A DNA stretch of 64,000 bases from Gari tellinella (lineage: Eukaryota; Mollusca; Bivalvia; Cardiida; Psammobiidae), in NCBI GenBank assembly GCA_922989275.2, contig OV277864.1:29089550-29153549 (forward strand). Reading direction: 5' to 3'. Of this stretch, positions 62,479 through 64,000 are shown in pieces (within the stretch, counting starts at the first letter, position 1; every line of letters starts with the position of its first letter). The notes beneath the pieces were generated by a model. The model was not told where the DNA came from, did no database searches, and saw only the letters and a program-made list of their open reading frames with translations. Both the position numbers and the translations under genes were made by a program.

Positions 62479-62724
62479 TTAACCCTTTCATGGTCAAATT
62501 ATTTTGGAGATGTTTACCCCTTCACCGCTTATTGTCGTCTGATTCAGTATTGTTGTCTGCAGTGTCGTTACAAAGTTAGATTTAAGGCAATATGACTGAC
62601 GAAATATCGAAATGAGTGTCAAACAGTTTGGGTCCTGATCAGACGCCGCATTATGCGGCGTCTGATCAGGAACCGAACTGTTTGCAAACGCGCTTTTAAT
62701 CGTCATTGAGAGTGAAAGTGTTAA
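62479..62724 (+). mobile_element. R-family TTAA MITE, sister of 20619
   Basis: 246 bp, TTAACCCTTTCATGGTC to GAGAGTGAAAGTGTTAA. GTCGTCTGATTC precedes the core; the core is near perfect (GTCAAACAGTTTGGGTCCTG, centre GCCGCATTATGCGGC). It shares GCAAACGCGCTTTTAA with 20619. Confidence 0.88.
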
Positions 62725-62737
62725 CTGTGTTGCTTTT

Positions 62738-62940
62738 AACCCATTTTGGCCGGGATATTGCAATGAACTCTCCCTGTGTGCTTACTGGAAGATTTCATTA
62801 TAATTATATAAGTTTGTTCTGCAATGTGTTCGCATACAGCGGAACATTTCATATACTATAGAAAATAGTGTATAACCTGTTGAGACGCCATGTAAGTCTA
62901 CATTGTTTGCCAATGTTCCCTTGGTAGACACTAGGTTTAA
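62738..62940 (+). mobile_element. X-family TTAA MITE
   Basis: TTAACCCATTTTGGCCGGGA, GCAATGAACTCTCCCTGTG, TTTCATATACTATAG, GTATAACCTGTTGAGACGCC and GTAGACACTAGGTTTAA. Confidence 0.7.
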
Positions 62941-63167
62941 ATTGGTAAATTTAGAGCTTGTTGTTTTCGTTCATTGTTCATTTACATTGCTTGATAAAAA
63001 ATACATTTTGATGCGGGGCAATACTAAAATAAGCAGCACGTAAGTTTAGCGATGTCTCGATTTTTATATATAAGTTGAATGAAATAAAAACAACGGTTAT
63101 ATAAACTATGAATTTAATAAATGAACGTACTTTTTCTGTCAAAAATAGGCTACTCCTGCGTCTAAAG

Positions 63168-63283
63168 CTATAATGAAGCCTTTGAGTTGAGTCTGAGATT
63201 GATAGGTCAGATTTAAGCAAAGCTCAAATCTGACTAATCGAATAATTGAGAACGATCTCAATCTCAACTCAAAAACTTTATAA
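63168..63283. repeat. Compound stem-loop, possible MITE
   Basis: Outer arms around TTTGAGTTGAG (63181-63191) and CTCAACTCAAA (63263-63273), extended by GAGATTGA/TCTCAATCTC, enclose a second stem GTCAGATTT/CAAATCTGAC. Terminal sequences CTATAATG and TTTATAA could be TA-flanked ends. Confidence 0.5.
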
Positions 63284-63593
63284 CTCTGAGGCCAGAAAAG
63301 ATGAGTATTTCAAATTCTAACTTCCTCTTGTATCCATCATACTTTATGTAGTTCCGATTCTAAATCGCTGATGCCTCCATCAAACCATAAACTGTGACTA
63401 TTCATTTCAATCGTCTTGAAGAGTTTAGAGAGAGACATAAAGCGGAAATGTTTGACTACCAACATCGGCCTAGAAATTCATTAATTAGATTAGTATTGAA
63501 CATTGTCAAACTTTACCAATTTTGTTAGTTAATAACAATTCTAGCTTATACCCTCTATAATCTTGTTTGTGGTTGACTGTTGTTAATGTTGTT

Positions 63594-63611
63594 GTCGCTG
63601 CTGCTGCTGTT
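63594..63611. repeat. CTG-type trinucleotide run
   Basis: CGCTGCTGCTGCTGTT, a short run following TTGTTAATGTTGTTG. Confidence 0.6.
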
Positions 63612-63636
63612 AACATATACATCGAGCCCCCGATCA

Positions 63637-63742
63637 ACGCTCCAGATAAGGAGGTGTTATTATGGTGTTATTCCAAACCCTAAACTTTATCAATCTAACC
63701 CTATGATGTGACTAGTCGTCAGAATCGTATCAAAAAGTAGAT
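63637..63742 (+). mobile_element. S-family fragment
   Basis: AACGCTCCAGATAAGGAGGT and CCTATGATGTGACTAG, cut short at AAAAGTAGATTATAAC where the next S copy begins. Confidence 0.65.
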
Positions 63743-63751
63743 TATAACAAG

Positions 63752-63942
63752 AGGGCTCCAGATAAGAAGGAGTAAACTGAACAAATTCAATGATTTCTCA
63801 CTCATGTCAGCACAAATCCTATGGTGTTACTACTTATTAGAATCGTCTCGAAGAGACGATTTTAATGAGTAGTGACACCATCGGGTTTTATTCAGAAATT
63901 AAGATTTTAATTTTTGAAATACTCCCCTTATCTGGAGCCCTG
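63752..63942 (-). mobile_element. S-family MITE
   Basis: AGGGCTCCAGATAAG to CTTATCTGGAGCCCTG; hairpin TTAGAATCGTCTCGAAGAG with one mismatch. It lies directly beside a truncated S copy. Confidence 0.85.
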
Positions 63943-64000
63943 AAAGAGTAGCACAACATGAGGTTTGAGGAGACATCATGAGAAGATGTTACAATCGTTC

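Noticed and set aside
1..64000. Regularly spaced palindromes as a CRISPR-like array
   Set aside because: The palindromes belong to separate MITEs with their own ends and target duplications, spacing is irregular, and the DNA is clearly eukaryotic.

Overview
This is metazoan, AT-rich, repeat-dominated DNA, most likely from a mollusc and probably a bivalve. The reasoning: one recognisable animal gene, a repulsive guidance molecule (RGM) homologue split by long introns; a tRNA-derived SINE; LINE-type 3' tails; and very many short non-autonomous DNA transposons (MITEs) with palindromic cores. The species is not certain. There is no prokaryotic gene organisation, and almost every open frame over 60 codons is either a frame read through a MITE or chance.

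Gene content. Two exons of an RGM-family gene lie on the minus strand: a signal-peptide exon (19157..19235, non-coding part reaching about 19326) and a 464-base exon (14725..15188) carrying the Cys-rich region and the FGDPH autocleavage motif. Their intron phases agree (1 into 1). A promoter-like region with GC box, two CCAAT boxes and a YY1-type motif sits at 19540..19681. The C-terminal and GPI-anchor exons are not recognisable and must lie beyond the left edge, so positions 1..14724 are intron. To the right of about 19.7 kb I find no recognisable gene, only weak exon or promoter candidates (24.3-24.8, 31.2, 36.3, 45.2 and 49.25-49.45 kb).

Repeat families, with names used only here. TTAA-flanked (piggyBac-like target): P (ends TTAACCCWTTACCCCATA, hairpin AGCAGGCTGAAAGTAAAGC); Q (ends TTAACTCTTTCCTCC and CAAAGAGTTAA, hairpin around CCTGATCAGAGGGCTCC); R (ends TTAACCCTT.. 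and AAGGGTTAA, hairpin CAAACAGTTTGGATCC.. with GCAGACGACAAT downstream); X (TTAACCCATT, GCAATGAACTC, AGCAAACAGTGCAGACCCT); Z. TA-flanked (mariner-like): T (TACAGYGCTCCCTCTCTA), U (TACAGTGGAGAAAACGTTAT), W (TACAGTAAAACCTCTCTAT). Others: S (CAGGGCTCCAGATAAG), V (GGGCCTGTCTTACGAAACG, 3-bp target duplication, PIF/Harbinger-like) and Y (CAGGGCTGCCAT shell around a P core). No transposase is encoded in the window.

Layout. 1-14.7 kb: RGM intron filled with P, Q, R, S and W copies, several nested. 14.7-19.7 kb: RGM exons, a P-in-P nest and the promoter. 19.7-27.5 kb: V, R, U, Y and P copies and three purine-rich microsatellite tracts. 27.5-36 kb: Q relics, a tandem pair of T, an intact SINE with 14-bp target duplications, U interrupted by P, X interrupted by V. 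36-50 kb: mostly degenerate P, W, R and U copies and LINE tails. 50-56 kb: a tandem segmental duplication of about 1.7 kb whose copies have since received different insertions, plus a perfect 56-bp palindrome. 56-57 kb: a 30-bp minisatellite. 57-64 kb: sparse Q, R, T, X and S copies.

The most interesting structure is modular. The same palindromic cores recur inside MITE shells with unrelated terminal repeats, arms change in a compensated way between copies, and the hairpins carry their own TTAA sites (both bases and apex), all three of which have been used as insertion targets in this window.
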